This document shows, one piece after another, positions 1 through 5,548 of a stretch of 7,011 nucleotides of DNA. Below the pieces are notes generated by a model. It made no database searches. It was not told the origin of the DNA and was given only the letters and a program-made list of their open reading frames with translations. The stretch is from an archaeon (GTDB lineage Archaea > EX4484-52 > B79-G9). The position numbers and the translations under genes were made by a program. Numbering within the stretch: position 1 is the first letter of the stretch; every line of letters starts with the position of its first letter. The stretch covers positions 1 through 7,011 of the forward strand of contig DAOVNB010000028.1 of NCBI GenBank assembly GCA_030630425.1. The letters are read 5' to 3'.

Positions 1-366
1 CAGATAGCAGTCATAATTGCCGCTATATTGTCGTTTTTTATAATCAATTTCCGTATGTCTGACGGCCGTTTGGTCGGTGAGGCATTAACAACGCTGTTTG
101 GCTCTATGAGCCTGTATATTGCAGGAATACTTGTTATTATACTATTCTTAGGCATGGGTAACTGGAGCATTAAAGGAGAGGATGGTTCCGCAATAAATTC
201 GCTTGTTGTTGTGGCTTTAGTCCTTGTTGCAATAATGATATTTTTTAACACAGGGATGGCTGAATCATTTAATATAAGTGATGAGACTGCAACCTGGCTC
301 TTTATGCTATTGCTTGTCGGAGGCGCGCTTTATTTCTTAGGAAAAGGCGATGGCGGCGGAGAATAA
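1..366 (+). CDS. Small polytopic membrane protein, 5'-truncated (tandem paralogue 1)
   Basis: The reading frame is open to the left edge and ends at TAA 364-366, so the true start lies outside the window. An internal TTG at 28 is not the start, because the residues before it (QIAVIIAAI) match the next gene. 121 residues are visible. They align with the neighbour from its residue 49 on, so about 48 N-terminal residues (first membrane helix and loop) are missing and the full protein would be about 170 aa. Four hydrophobic segments are visible at about residues 1-17, 34-52, 66-84 and 97-113. Family blocks are LFGSMSLY, LFLGMG, FFNTG and TWLFML. The C-terminus is a short glycine-rich end (GKGDGGGE) without the charged tail of paralogue 2. 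No catalytic motif is seen. I do not recognise a named family. A role beside the pilus/secretion motor is inferred from context only. Confidence 0.85.
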   Translation, partial: QIAVIIAAILSFFIINFRMSDGRLVGEALTTLFGSMSLYIAGILVIILFLGMGNWSIKGEDGSAINSLVVVALVLVAIMIFFNTGMAESFNISDETATWLFMLLLVGGALYFLGKGDGGGE

Positions 367-860
367 GCAGATAAACAAATGTGTGCTTTATGATTGATTT
401 TTCTCTCATGCTTTCGAATCTTGAAAGCATGGGCTTTTACACATTTGTGCTTCCATGGGTTCTTTTTTTAGTTATTATTTATTCTATTGTTACAAAAGCG
501 CCTTTTTTGAAAGGCATTGGCGGGCAGGCAAAACAGATTTCGGTTATAATTGCAGCCATACTTTCTTTTTTTATTGTAAATTACGAGTGGCAGGGCCGTT
601 TTGTCGGGGACTATATGACCGAGCTGTTTGGTTCTATGAGCCTTTATATGGCCGGGTTTTTGGTGTTGATATTATTCTTAGGCATGGGCGGCTGGGGACT
701 TAATAGTATTTTTGGCGGGAAATGGATACCAATTGTTCTTGTGCTTGTCGCAATCATGCTATTTTTTAACACTGGAGCTGCTGCGGAATTTAATATTGAT
801 GAAGAGACAAGCACCTGGCTTTTTATGTTGTTTTTGGTTGGGGGGGCTTTGTGGTTCCTG
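1..860 (+). repeat. Tandem gene duplication: segment 1-339 repeated, diverged, at 534-860
   Basis: Segments 1-339 and 534-860 encode the same protein core. Hand-counted gap-free blocks give 14/16 identities (QI[AS]VIIAAILSFF...), 19/22 (LFGSMSLY...LFLGMG) and 31/40 (VLVAIM...FL). At DNA level they share runs such as TATTCTTAGGCATGGG but often differ at third codon positions (ggc/ggt, ctg/ctt). That pattern suggests an old duplication kept under protein-level selection rather than a recent copy. The indel region is the loop between helices 3 and 4. Confidence 0.85.
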
Positions 861-1133
861 CAGCAGGAGCCTAAAGAGACGCCGAAAGAAGAAGTGCGGA
901 AACATAACACACCGGAATCCGAAACGCCGCAGAAACAACCAAAAGAACCAACTGAAGATGAAAAGAAGAAAGCTGCCGAGCAGCATCAGAAAAAACTTGC
1001 AGAGCTACAGAAAAAAGTAGATGAAAAGGCGGCAAAAGATCCAGAGTTTAAAAAAGCAATTGAATCGGCAAAGCCTGAAGAAGTAGCAAATGTTTTGAAG
1101 AAATATGGCTTTGATTTAAGCGATTTTAAGTAA
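390..1133 (+). CDS. Five-helix membrane protein with charged cytoplasmic tail (tandem paralogue 2)
   Basis: 247 aa from ATG 390. A GTG at 381 is also in frame, but ATG 390 is preferred because it puts exactly 17 residues up to the shared GFY motif, as in paralogue 3 (MIDFSLMLSNLESMGFY against MSVVSTAFQNLERLGFY). Neither start has a clear Shine-Dalgarno; the gene begins 23 bp after the preceding stop and is probably co-transcribed. Hydrophobic helices lie at about 16-34, 47-65, 82-103, 110-128 and 139-157. The lysines of loop 36-48 and acidic loop 133-140 suggest N-outside, C-inside topology. Residues 158-247 form a soluble tail: a Pro/Lys/Glu linker (158-195), then helical Ala/Lys/Glu sequence ending EEVANVLKKYGFDLSDFK. 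This last part (about 203-247) resembles the Nif11 leader-domain pattern from memory (see findings). The membrane core is shared with the flanking paralogues; the tail is unique to this copy. Function unknown. Confidence 0.88.
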   Translation: MIDFSLMLSNLESMGFYTFVLPWVLFLVIIYSIVTKAPFLKGIGGQAKQISVIIAAILSFFIVNYEWQGRFVGDYMTELFGSMSLYMAGFLVLILFLGMGGWGLNSIFGGKWIPIVLVLVAIMLFFNTGAAAEFNIDEETSTWLFMLFLVGGALWFLQQEPKETPKEEVRKHNTPESETPQKQPKEPTEDEKKKAAEQHQKKLAELQKKVDEKAAKDPEFKKAIESAKPEEVANVLKKYGFDLSDFK

Positions 1134-1166
1134 GTATTATCTATTAGATTAATTCATAATATTAAC

Positions 1167-1172
1167 AGGTGA
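1167..1172 (+). promoter_or_regulatory. Shine-Dalgarno for paralogue 3
   Basis: AGGTGA lies 7 nt before ATG 1180 and matches the 16S anti-SD core. It is the clearest ribosome-binding site in the membrane-protein cluster and fixes the start of the third gene. The rest of the 46-bp gap (1134-1179) is AT-rich, with no convincing promoter or terminator, so read-through from paralogue 2 is likely. Confidence 0.6.
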
Positions 1173-1179
1173 TTGAAAA

Positions 1180-1647
1180 ATGTCCGTGGTGTCAACAGCA
1201 TTTCAGAATTTGGAAAGATTGGGATTTTATGATTATATATTTCCATGGCTTTTGTTTTTGGCATTGACTTTCGGGATATTGCAGAGCAAAAAAGTCATAA
1301 GCGAAGAGGTTTCTGTAAATGGCGTTATTTCAATTGTTATTTCGTTTTTGATTGTATTTGTAGGCAAAGGATTATTTTATACGCAGATTTTCGGGCTTTT
1401 GGGCGTTGTTCTTGCAGGCGTGCTTGTAGGCATTATTGTTTTAGGGGCTGCAGGGTATGATCTTGTTGATGCGTTTTTCGGAAACAAAGTTCTTGCCGGT
1501 GTTGTTCTGGGCATTATGGTGGTTCTTGTTTTTCTGAGCGCCGGAGGCCTTGCTTTTTTCAGTGTTTCAAGCGATACGGTTGCAACAATATTGATGCTTG
1601 TGCTTATGATTGGTGCTGTTGCTTTTTTGGGTGCAAGTGCTAAATAA
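1180..1647 (+). CDS. Five-helix membrane protein (paralogue 3, short form)
   Basis: 155 aa, from ATG 1180 with a good SD to tandem stops TAATAA (1645-1650). It is strongly hydrophobic, with helices at about 17-34, 46-68, 72-93, 103-127 and 132-152. It shares with paralogue 2 the N-terminal pattern NLE-x-x-GFY-x-x-x-x-PW-LLFL, the same order and spacing of helices, and an extracytoplasmic loop before the last helix. It lacks GSMSLY, FFNTG and the charged tail, so it is the most diverged of the three. It ends immediately after the last helix (LGASAK). There are no catalytic residues, signal peptidase motif or type III prepilin signal (no short basic leader before one helix), so it is not a pilin. 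It may be a structural membrane subunit alongside its paralogues. Function unknown; membership in the family is well supported by the N-terminal alignment. Confidence 0.87.
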   Translation: MSVVSTAFQNLERLGFYDYIFPWLLFLALTFGILQSKKVISEEVSVNGVISIVISFLIVFVGKGLFYTQIFGLLGVVLAGVLVGIIVLGAAGYDLVDAFFGNKVLAGVVLGIMVVLVFLSAGGLAFFSVSSDTVATILMLVLMIGAVAFLGASAK

Positions 1648-1659
1648 TAAGAACTAGAT

Positions 1660-2622
1660 TTACTGCGGCAGGTCAAACAGGTCTTTTTCTGTTGCTATAA
1701 AATCATCTTTTTTGGGTTCCTGTTTTTTTACTTCTTTTTTTGTTTCTTTCTTTTTTGGCAGTTCCTCTTTTTTTTGTGTGTGGGCAGGTTCTTTAGCAAT
1801 AAATGATTCTTCAGGAAGTTCGTCTTTTTCTGAAAGAAGTTCTCTTATATCCCGGACATTCTCCACAAGATTAGGAACTATATCTTTGAATGCCTTTTCA
1901 ATTGCTTTTAAACGCGGCTCTAAATCCGCAAGTTTTTCGGTTATACCTAAGACATCTTCTGTTTCTTTTCCTTCAAAATCTTCTGTTTTTGTTAGTTCTG
2001 CATTCATTTCCTGTTTTATTGTCTGCACTTCTTTTGTTATTGTTTGCATCCCTATTTCCAGGTTTTTTTTCAGCTCATCAATCCGGCCTATTTTTTCATT
2101 TACAAGAGCATTTACTGTTTTTTCAAGCTCTTCCATTCGTCGATTGTATTCTTCTATTTCCCGCATCTCTTTTTCCATCTCTGCGCTGTTTTGGGGCTGT
2201 GCATTCATTGGTGAAAAATCTTCGTCTGCGGAACCGAATTCACTTTGTTCTGAAAAATCATGGCCGAACATTTTGGGGTCCTTAATATCTGCAGGCAATT
2301 GCCCGTTATTTTGTGGAGACTCTCCTGCAGCTGCTGAAGGTGCATCGCCTGTAACTGTTGTTTTAAGGACACTGTTTAATGCTTCATCAATTTGATTGAA
2401 TTCATAGCCTTCTTCTTTTAGAATTTGAATTATTTCTGCTTCTGAAAGCCCGTTTTGTATCATGGCTGCGACTTCATCAAAAGGAATTGTCATTACAGGG
2501 GCGCTTGTCGGGGTTTGAGGTGCGGGCTGTTCTATTGGTGTTTCTTCTGGCGGGCGCGGCAGAGGACGGCTTATATTTTTTGGAGTCTCTTTTTTCATTC
2601 TTGCAAACAATTTGAATTTCAT
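1660..2622 (-). CDS. Coiled-coil cytoplasmic protein, FlaC/D/E-like in layout
   Basis: 320 aa, ATG at 2622 reading left, with no signal peptide or membrane helix. The order is: basic N-terminus (MKFKLFARMKK); Pro-rich linker (14-42); a small helical module at 46-87 (FDEVAAMIQNGLSEAEIIQILKEEGYEF..IDEALNSVL), with the I/L-x-x-G-[YF] rhythm of UBA-like hairpins; low-complexity linker (88-145); long coiled coil (about 147-265) with hydrophobic a/d positions; then a Lys/Glu/Pro linker and an acidic-hydrophobic C-terminal peptide DFIATEKDLFDLPQ. The stretch 230-265 (KLADLEPRLKAIEKAF...) resembles the archaeal flagella accessory protein C (FlaC) pattern as I recall it; this was not tested by profile. 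It starts 4 bp after the stop of the 140-aa gene, so the two are probably one operon. It is convergent with paralogue 3, with 12 bp between. It could be a scaffold or adaptor for the pilus motor encoded divergently. Unrelated coiled-coil proteins could look similar. Confidence 0.85.
   Translation of the reverse strand: MKFKLFARMKKETPKNISRPLPRPPEETPIEQPAPQTPTSAPVMTIPFDEVAAMIQNGLSEAEIIQILKEEGYEFNQIDEALNSVLKTTVTGDAPSAAAGESPQNNGQLPADIKDPKMFGHDFSEQSEFGSADEDFSPMNAQPQNSAEMEKEMREIEEYNRRMEELEKTVNALVNEKIGRIDELKKNLEIGMQTITKEVQTIKQEMNAELTKTEDFEGKETEDVLGITEKLADLEPRLKAIEKAFKDIVPNLVENVRDIRELLSEKDELPEESFIAKEPAHTQKKEELPKKKETKKEVKKQEPKKDDFIATEKDLFDLPQ
1708..1775 (+). terminator. Possible oligo-T termination region for the membrane-protein operon
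   Basis: On the plus strand, runs of 6 to 8 T occur at 1708-1713, 1723-1729, 1735-1741, 1751-1756 and 1768-1775, beginning about 60 bp past the TAATAA of paralogue 3. Archaeal RNA polymerase can terminate at oligo-U tracts without a hairpin, so these could end the plus-strand transcript. They are also simply the complement of Lys codons (AAA) in the convergent gene's C-terminal region, so the terminator role is only possible. Confidence 0.35.
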
Positions 2623-2626
2623 AGTA

Positions 2627-3049
2627 TCAAATCTCTTTTGGAGACCATTTCATTTTGTCTTCCATTTTGTTTTCAATAATATCTTCAAGTTCTTTTTTTG
2701 TCACGAATTTTGTTGTAATTGGGGATATCAGTTCAAGGTAGTTGTTTATTTCCTTTAATTCGCCGTGTGTGACTGTTTTTTTGAGCGATTTTTTGAATGT
2801 CTGTATATCGACTTCAATATTTGCGATGCGGTCAAAAACTTCTTTTATTGAGTTGTCTGTTTCCTGGCGATCAATGTTTATTTGTTTTGTTGCATTTATT
2901 ACGCTTTGCTCTATTGTATTTACCCGTGAATCGATATTTAAGAGTTTTTCTTCAAGAACGCGCACCCTTCTTGTGTTGTCATTAAGCCTTCTTGTAACCT
3001 CATTTAAGATAGAATTAGGTGTATCCTGTGTTTTTAATTTCATGCGCAT
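2627..3049 (-). CDS. Small coiled-coil protein of the motor-adjacent operon
   Basis: 140 aa from ATG 3049; a second in-frame ATG at 3043 gives 138 aa. An AGGA sits 3 nt before the first and 9 nt before the second ATG, so SD spacing favours 3043. The longer form is listed because a TATA-like ATTAATATAT (minus strand, 3071-3080) could also give a leaderless start near 3049. Residues 12-91 are a long amphipathic helix with heptad hydrophobics (L15, L22, V29, L36, V43, V50, I57), predicted to be a coiled coil. Residues 95-140 form a second helical block with LELISPITTKFVTKKELEDII and a charged C-terminus. No membrane helix or signal peptide. It is the first gene of the minus-strand operon, with 4 bp to the 320-aa coiled-coil gene. 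I do not recognise a family. A paired coiled-coil accessory for the pilus/secretion ATPase is inferred from the divergent arrangement. Confidence 0.83.
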   Translation of the reverse strand: MRMKLKTQDTPNSILNEVTRRLNDNTRRVRVLEEKLLNIDSRVNTIEQSVINATKQINIDRQETDNSIKEVFDRIANIEVDIQTFKKSLKKTVTHGELKEINNYLELISPITTKFVTKKELEDIIENKMEDKMKWSPKEI

Positions 3050-3052
3050 CGA

Positions 3053-3056
3053 TCCT
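3053..3056 (-). promoter_or_regulatory. Shine-Dalgarno-like AGGA before the 140-aa coiled-coil gene
   Basis: On the minus strand AGGA is followed by TCGATGCGCATG. The spacing is 9 nt to the second ATG (3043) but only 3 nt to the first (3049), which argues for translation from 3043 (MKLKTQDT...) if the transcript has a leader. Confidence 0.4.
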
Positions 3057-3103
3057 ATGACATTATCAACATATATTAATTATGGATTATACAATATATA
3101 ATT

Positions 3104-3130
3104 ACCTCAGTATTTAAATATGGCTGAGGT
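3104..3130. promoter_or_regulatory. Palindromic TATA element nested in an inverted repeat (divergent promoter/operator)
   Basis: ACCTCAG (3104-3110) and CTGAGGT (3124-3130) are perfect 7-bp inverted repeats. Between them lies TATTTAAATA (3111-3120), itself a perfect 10-bp palindrome and a good match to an archaeal TATA box. Because it reads the same on both strands it could serve either divergent operon. The flanking arms are placed where a dimeric regulator would compete with TBP/TFB. Promoter function is inferred from sequence and position; the repeats are seen directly. Confidence 0.55.
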
Positions 3131-3165
3131 GTTTATACGGGGTTAGCATTTGGTTGTTTGATGTT

Positions 3166-3191
3166 AAAAACAGTTAAAATGGGCTGTTTTT
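3166..3191 (+). repeat. Inverted repeat in the ATPase gene leader
   Basis: AAAAACAG (3166-3173) and CTGTTTTT (3184-3191) are perfect 8-bp complements around a 10-nt loop (TTAAAATGGG). The stem would be weak, with only two G-C pairs. The right arm ends in five T, so it might attenuate transcription of the leader, but chance occurrence in AT-rich DNA is quite possible. Confidence 0.3.
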
Positions 3192-3249
3192 GCGCAGATG
3201 CTGCAACTTATCCAAAAAAGAGGAAAATTATTGAATTGTTTGTGGGATT

Positions 3250-5532
3250 ATGGCCGAAATCTGCAGTTATGAATATGACCGGGAGACAAATGATGTTAAA
3301 GTCAATTGCCTTAATTGTGTTTATGGCGCTTCTGTTGAGGATTTTGATGTCTGCATGGCGCGGACCATAGACAAGCTTATGGAAGTAAAAAAAGCATCAA
3401 ACATAATACTTACCCAAACACGGGAATTTGAGTACGATTATGGGCAGGCAAAAATGCTCCTTGAAATTGCCCGTTTAATAACCACACTGTTGCAGGAGAC
3501 AAAAATTCTTTCTGCAAACAGGCTTGCACCTACGGGCAATTCCCGTTCGCTTCCAAGAAGGATGGCGTTTGTCCAAAAAATAGTAACTTCTGATTTAAGG
3601 CGCGATCCTGTGGGTGCGTATGTAGAGATTGTGCGGGAAATCAGGCGCATAAAAGTGGCTATGATGCATATGACAACAACAGAACAGGCAAGCGCAAATC
3701 ACTATATTGCGTATGCACTTAACCCAATGCGAAAACTTCTTGAATCAACAACATTGATAAAAATGGCGCAGCCACACCTGACAGCACACCATGTCGGCTC
3801 AAGGGATATTTATCGTGAGATATTCCACCCAATAATCCGGCCGAACTTCATGCTTACAAGATATATGATGATTCCGCCAACAGGCGGAAGTGAAATAGAC
3901 AGGTACAAGGTGTCGGATACTGAAGTCCAGATATACAAAGTGCCTGAAAGGGTGCAGTATTATTATCATATCCTTCCGCCGGAATTTATGCTTTCTGAAG
4001 AGGAATACACTTTGCTTGATATTGCAAGGCAGTACATGTCTGAGCACAAGCCGACAAAATCAGAGTTTGCACAACCCACAAGGATGAGGGAAGTGTTTTA
4101 CAATATCGGCCGCGACATGCTTGCAGAAATTGCAGACAATACAGGGGTGTCACTTTCAAGAAAAAAGCTGGACCTTCTTGCAAGAATACTTACGCGATAC
4201 ACGGCCGGATATGGCATACTTGAGGTTATTTTGAATGACACAAATGTCCAGGACCTTTTCTTAAACGCTCCTGTGGGGCATGCGCCTTTGTATCTTTTTC
4301 ACGGGAATTATGAAGAATGCATAACAAATGTTATACCTACAAAAGATGATGCGGAGGCTTGGACAACAAGATTTCGGATAGAGTCCGGAAGGCCTTTGGA
4401 TGAGGCAAATCCTGTTTTAGATACAGAAATTAAAGTTCCGGGCGGGCGTGCAAGAGTTGCGGTTATTACAAAAAGCTTATCTCCCGAAGGGCTTGCGTTC
4501 GCATTCAGGCGCCATAGGGACAAGCCATGGACATACCCATTGTTTGTGAATGCCAAAGCCCTGAACCCGCTTGCAGCAGGGCTTATGAGCTTTATCATTG
4601 ACGGCGCAAGGACTATTCTTTTTGCAGGAACAAGGTCTTCCGGAAAATCATCTCTTCTTGGCGCAACACTTACAGAAATAATGCGGCGTTTTAGGATTGT
4701 GACTGTAGAGGACACACTGGAACTTCCGGTAGAGCAGATAAGGGAACTTGGATACAATATCGAACGCTTAAAGTCTCAGTCTGTGATAACACACATTGAG
4801 TCAGAACTTTCTGCTGCAGATGCGATACGAACCTCTTTGAGGCTTGGGGATTCGTGCCTTTTTATAGGTGAAGTTAGGTCAACTGAGGCAAAGGCACTTT
4901 ATGAGTCTATGCGGATTGGCGCGCTTGCGAATGTTGTTGCAGGAACAATACACGGGGATTCACCGTATGGTGTTTTTGACAGGGTTGTAAATGACTTGGA
5001 AGTTCCTCCAACAAGCTTTAAGGCAACAGATATAATTGTTATGGCAAACAGGCTTAGAAGCGCTGACGGACTTCATACATTCAGGCGTGTTTTAAGCATA
5101 ACAGAGGTCAGGAAAGACTGGTCAGAGGATCCTGCAAAAGAGAAGGCATTTGTGGATTTGATGGAGTATGATTCCAAAAAAGACCAGCTTGTGCCCACAG
5201 ACACTTTTTTGAACGGCGAGAGCTATATACTGAATGATATTGCAAAGCGGGTAAAGGACTGGAACAACGACTGGGAGGCTGTTTGGGAAAACATACAGCT
5301 TCGCTCAAAAATAAAAGAAACGCTTGTTGAGACCGCAAAACAGATGGGTAGCACACAGCTTCTTGAAGCATCGTTTACGGTTTTAGCGAACAATAAATTC
5401 CATATATTGTCTGAAAAAGTCAAGGAAGAATACGGGGCGCTTGACTCTGAAAGGATATTCGCGCGCTGGAATGAGTGGCTTAGAAAAGAAGCAAAAGATA
5501 TGGCAAAAGCGCAAACTCAAAGCATAATATAA
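3250..5532 (+). CDS. Type II/IV secretion system ATPase, VirB11/TadA/GspE family (archaeal pilus-type motor)
   Basis: 760 aa hexameric-type AAA-like ATPase expected to sit on the cytoplasmic face and power pilus assembly or secretion through the TadC-like protein encoded next. Visible: four cysteines near the N-terminus (C5, C20, C23, C35), a plausible zinc site; a long N-terminal domain (about 40-300) including YYHILPPEF; the ATPase N-subdomain (about 310-445) with LTRYTAGYGILEVILND and a GGRARVAVI strand; Walker A GTRSSGKS (460-467); Asp-box VEDTLE (486-491); Walker B/GEVR region FIGEVRSTEA (538-547); His-box GTIHGD (565-570); and a 140-residue C-terminal extension. All key motifs are present, so it is probably active. 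At 760 aa it is longer than bacterial TadA, as is common for archaeal homologues. The ATG at 3250 is the first ATG after an in-frame TGA at 3232; the SD is weak (GGGATT just before it). It is followed 16 bp later by its membrane partner, so likely an operon. Not archaellum FlaI by length and context. Confidence 0.95.
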   Translation: MAEICSYEYDRETNDVKVNCLNCVYGASVEDFDVCMARTIDKLMEVKKASNIILTQTREFEYDYGQAKMLLEIARLITTLLQETKILSANRLAPTGNSRSLPRRMAFVQKIVTSDLRRDPVGAYVEIVREIRRIKVAMMHMTTTEQASANHYIAYALNPMRKLLESTTLIKMAQPHLTAHHVGSRDIYREIFHPIIRPNFMLTRYMMIPPTGGSEIDRYKVSDTEVQIYKVPERVQYYYHILPPEFMLSEEEYTLLDIARQYMSEHKPTKSEFAQPTRMREVFYNIGRDMLAEIADNTGVSLSRKKLDLLARILTRYTAGYGILEVILNDTNVQDLFLNAPVGHAPLYLFHGNYEECITNVIPTKDDAEAWTTRFRIESGRPLDEANPVLDTEIKVPGGRARVAVITKSLSPEGLAFAFRRHRDKPWTYPLFVNAKALNPLAAGLMSFIIDGARTILFAGTRSSGKSSLLGATLTEIMRRFRIVTVEDTLELPVEQIRELGYNIERLKSQSVITHIESELSAADAIRTSLRLGDSCLFIGEVRSTEAKALYESMRIGALANVVAGTIHGDSPYGVFDRVVNDLEVPPTSFKATDIIVMANRLRSADGLHTFRRVLSITEVRKDWSEDPAKEKAFVDLMEYDSKKDQLVPTDTFLNGESYILNDIAKRVKDWNNDWEAVWENIQLRSKIKETLVETAKQMGSTQLLEASFTVLANNKFHILSEKVKEEYGALDSERIFARWNEWLRKEAKDMAKAQTQSII

Positions 5533-5548
5533 TTTTTATGGTAATTAA

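Larger units (their letters stand above)
3050..3249. other. Divergent intergenic region with leader of the ATPase gene
   Basis: This 200-bp region lies between the divergent coiled-coil and ATPase operons. The left half (3060-3120) is very AT-rich, with three TATA-like candidates: 3071-3080 and 3091-3102 (usable toward the minus-strand genes) and the palindromic TATTTAAATA at 3111-3120. If the last drives the plus strand, transcription would start near 3143-3145 and leave a leader of about 105 nt before ATG 3250. The leader holds a weak inverted repeat (3166-3191) and an overlapping out-of-frame ORF from ATG 3161. No tRNA or recognised riboswitch is seen. Confidence 0.6.

Noticed and set aside
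381..389. GTG start at 381 for paralogue 2
   Set aside because: ATG 390 gives the same number of residues before the GFY motif as paralogue 3, and no SD favours 381. The nine extra bases cannot be excluded entirely.
1180..1647. Paralogue 3 as a pilin or holin
   Set aside because: Five hydrophobic segments and homology with the adjacent larger proteins exclude a pilin. Chromosomal membership in a three-gene family gives no support for a holin.
1712..2395. Open frame of 227 codons on the plus strand, opposite the 320-aa coiled-coil gene
   Set aside because: Its translation is a Phe/Ser-rich low-complexity string, as expected from the complement of Lys/Glu-rich codons. The minus-strand frame has coherent coiled-coil structure and is operonic with the 140-aa gene.
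4308..4757. Open frame of 149 codons on the minus strand
   Set aside because: It lies antisense to the catalytic core of the ATPase, including Walker A, which is clearly the real gene. No SD or recognisable domain.
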